From Armatimonadota bacterium (GTDB lineage: Bacteria; Armatimonadota; Hebobacteria; Hebobacterales; WVXJ01): DNA of 24,169 nucleotides. Positions 22,452 to 24,169 of this stretch are shown piece by piece. Under the pieces are notes generated by a model that did no database searches, was not told the DNA's origin, and saw only the letters and a program-made list of their open reading frames with translations. A program made the translations under genes and the position numbers. Within the stretch, counting starts at the first letter, position 1, and the number at the start of each line of letters is the position of its first letter. The stretch is from positions 9,083 through 33,251 of the forward strand of contig WVXJ01000043.1 in the NCBI GenBank assembly GCA_011773575.1. Direction: 5' to 3'.

Positions 22452-24169
22452 GTGGTATCCAGGCAGGGCGTATGCTTTCTTCTCGTGATGTTACTGGGAG
22501 TGTGGTGGACGACAAGCGCCGGAGCTGAGGTCGTTGTTCAGGTTGACGATGAGGTGATCGCCTCCAAGACCGGCATGGGCTACAACGTGGGGCCCTACAA
22601 TACGCCGTGGGACGGCAATCTTGTCACCGCCAACATTGTTGATGACTCTGCTTTTGAAGATGGTCCCAATACCAGTGAGAACACTGCACATCGCATCTTC
22701 AAAGGCTGTTCCAAAGGCTGGCATGTTGATTGTTGGATAGACGGCTTTCAGTTGGCTCCCAGCATAGACAGCACCACCAGCGTTTCCGGGACCCACAGCC
22801 AGCGAATAGATATCGCCGCTTATTCAGGTGAAGTGCGGCTTGAGACTTGGTCGGGCGCAGGCGCACCTCAGAATCACCGCCATACGCTCAAGGCTCAACT
22901 GAAGAGGGCGGCGAATTACTCTGCAGATGTCAGATTTCGGGTTCGCACGGAGAAATCGGGGTGCATCTATAGCCCTTACTTCAGCATTACCACGGACTGG
23001 TCCGACTATAGTTGGACTTGGACTCCCTCGACCCAAGACAGAATCTATGATGTCGCTCTCTGTTTCTACGGAACAGGCACGGTCTGGGTGGATGATTTCA
23101 TAGCGTGGGACGCGGACAATGTGAGTGCCAACGGATTCCCCCAGACGCTGGTGAATAGATTGAAGGAAGTGAAGTCATCCATGCTGCGCTGGGGCAGCCT
23201 GTATGTAAACCCACTTACCTTGTCTGGATCGACTTTTCACCCCTGGGGAATGGAGTACGGTCCGCCGGCAAAATTCGGAATACCGGAGTTTCTCGATCTG
23301 TGTGTTGATGTTGGAGCAGATGCGATGATTACAGTGCCTCCCAACTTCTCCGATGACGCGCATCGGGACCTGAGCTATTCGCAGGGTTTGGCGAATTATT
23401 ATCAGGAACACCTCGACCTGTTGGACTATGTCGGTGGAGACACCACTACCACCTGGGGAGGAGTGCGCGCCAATCAAGGTCTCGAGCCTTGGGATACGCG
23501 GATTCAGAAGATCTACTTCGAACTCGGAAATGAGATATGGAACAGCATGTCCCGTCCTTTCAACATGGGCGGGAGTGACTACGGGGACTACTGCAACAGG
23601 CGCAGTCAGGCGATGAGAAGCCATTCCACCTGGAAGCCGAACTATCGGCTCGGCTTCGGGGGACATTGGGCCAGTTCGAACACTCAATGGGGCTTTGATG
23701 CAACAGTGGCTGCCGGGTGTGGGCAGCACATAGATTTCTTCACCGAGACTGTCTATTATCCGTGGACACCTACCTATTCAGGTTTCACTGTGGCTGACTC
23801 CGACGAGATAGTCTACAGCGCGCTCTTCGCAACACCGCTGGAGCGATACAATGCTATCCCGCTGCGTCAGCAAGCCGTCAAATCGGCCGCGGGAAAAGCT
23901 CTGGAAATGATCATCTACGAGGCCAATACCGAAATCCACGCGACGAATGAATGGGGATGGTGGAGAGAGGGCCAGGACCCGTTCTTCTCAAAAAACCACA
24001 GCATTGGAGCCGGTACGGCGACACTTGATCTCTTCGCCAAGATCGGCTCGCTCGGCGTAAAGTACTATTGCTGGTATCAGGCGGTCTCAAAGGATATCAT
24101 GGGCGCGCTCATCTCTTATCCTGATTTTCAGCCCCGGGTGGACTTCCTTGCCCATGTGCTGCTCAACAA
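22452..24169 (+). CDS. Secreted clan GH-A glycoside hydrolase, N-terminal part (runs off right edge)
   Basis: The frame is open from GTG 22452 to the window end (572 codons, no stop). AGGAG six bases before this GTG sets the start; an in-frame ATG at 22488 is less likely. A signal peptide (about residues 1-25, ending SAGA) is followed by a beta-rich module (about 60-225, ending GTVWVDDFIAWD) resembling carbohydrate-binding CBM4/9-type jelly rolls. A TIM-barrel then begins at about 240 (LRWGSLYVNP, FGIPEFLDLCVDVGAD). Glu361 in YFELGNEIWN is the expected acid/base, and Glu490 or Glu494 in MIIYEANTE the likely nucleophile region. The pattern recalls GH51/GH39/GH79-type enzymes, for example arabinofuranosidases, but I cannot fix the family or substrate. 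The upstream c-di-GMP-I riboswitch links it to the sessile/motile switch. Confidence 0.8.
   Translation, partial: MVSRQGVCFLLVMLLGVWWTTSAGAEVVVQVDDEVIASKTGMGYNVGPYNTPWDGNLVTANIVDDSAFEDGPNTSENTAHRIFKGCSKGWHVDCWIDGFQLAPSIDSTTSVSGTHSQRIDIAAYSGEVRLETWSGAGAPQNHRHTLKAQLKRAANYSADVRFRVRTEKSGCIYSPYFSITTDWSDYSWTWTPSTQDRIYDVALCFYGTGTVWVDDFIAWDADNVSANGFPQTLVNRLKEVKSSMLRWGSLYVNPLTLSGSTFHPWGMEYGPPAKFGIPEFLDLCVDVGADAMITVPPNFSDDAHRDLSYSQGLANYYQEHLDLLDYVGGDTTTTWGGVRANQGLEPWDTRIQKIYFELGNEIWNSMSRPFNMGGSDYGDYCNRRSQAMRSHSTWKPNYRLGFGGHWASSNTQWGFDATVAAGCGQHIDFFTETVYYPWTPTYSGFTVADSDEIVYSALFATPLERYNAIPLRQQAVKSAAGKALEMIIYEANTEIHATNEWGWWREGQDPFFSKNHSIGAGTATLDLFAKIGSLGVKYYCWYQAVSKDIMGALISYPDFQPRVDFLAHVLLN

Overview
The window is ordinary bacterial chromosome of fairly high G+C content, densely packed and dominated by conserved housekeeping genes. 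I see no phage, transposase, integrase or CRISPR array. The gene set includes gyrB, rpsT, ftsH, secA with a C-terminal zinc motif, accD-accA, a fused chorismate mutase/prephenate dehydratase, truB-ribF and a LipM-type octanoyltransferase. Together with an exported protein carrying a copper-amine-oxidase-N-like domain and a class I cyclic-di-GMP riboswitch, it suggests a deep-branching, possibly uncultured bacterium. Armatimonadota or a neighbouring phylum is a low-confidence guess; no single marker fixes the phylum.

Layout, left to right. Bases 1-86 hold the N-terminus of gyrB on the minus strand, diverging from a TPR lipoprotein gene overlapped by a pyrimidine-nucleoside phosphorylase gene (239-2244). 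Converging on these is a minus-strand block running from about 12.4 kb down to 2.3 kb: secA, ftsH, an ABC ATPase with an extra C-terminal domain, a LipM-like gene, a phosphohexomutase (these last three overlap), rpsT with its own promoter and a TTG start, and a class I glutamine-amidotransferase-like hydrolase. Diverging from secA is an exported NlpC/P60 hydrolase (12679-13554), which converges on pheA. pheA in turn diverges from accD-accA. A 340-bp gap with two strong hairpins separates accA from the convergent truB-ribF pair. Two proline tRNA genes (GGG and CGG anticodons) diverge around 19.0-19.15 kb, each with a near-consensus promoter. After them come an 869-residue exported multidomain TPR protein (minus strand), a decayed 3' half of a proline tRNA, a cyclic-di-GMP-I riboswitch, and the start of a secreted glycoside hydrolase that runs off the right edge.

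Most genes belong to core processes: DNA topology, translation and tRNA modification, protein export and quality control, and fatty-acid, lipoate, flavin and aromatic amino-acid biosynthesis. The less ordinary part is the right end (19.3-24.2 kb), which carries envelope or extracellular functions and second-messenger control. Scattered signals worth attention are 7-bp repeat arrays lying just after four stop codons, always in the same orientation relative to the gene; a coiled-coil-like insertion of about 165 residues in SecA; and the tRNA remnant that forms a direct repeat with the intact tRNA-Pro.
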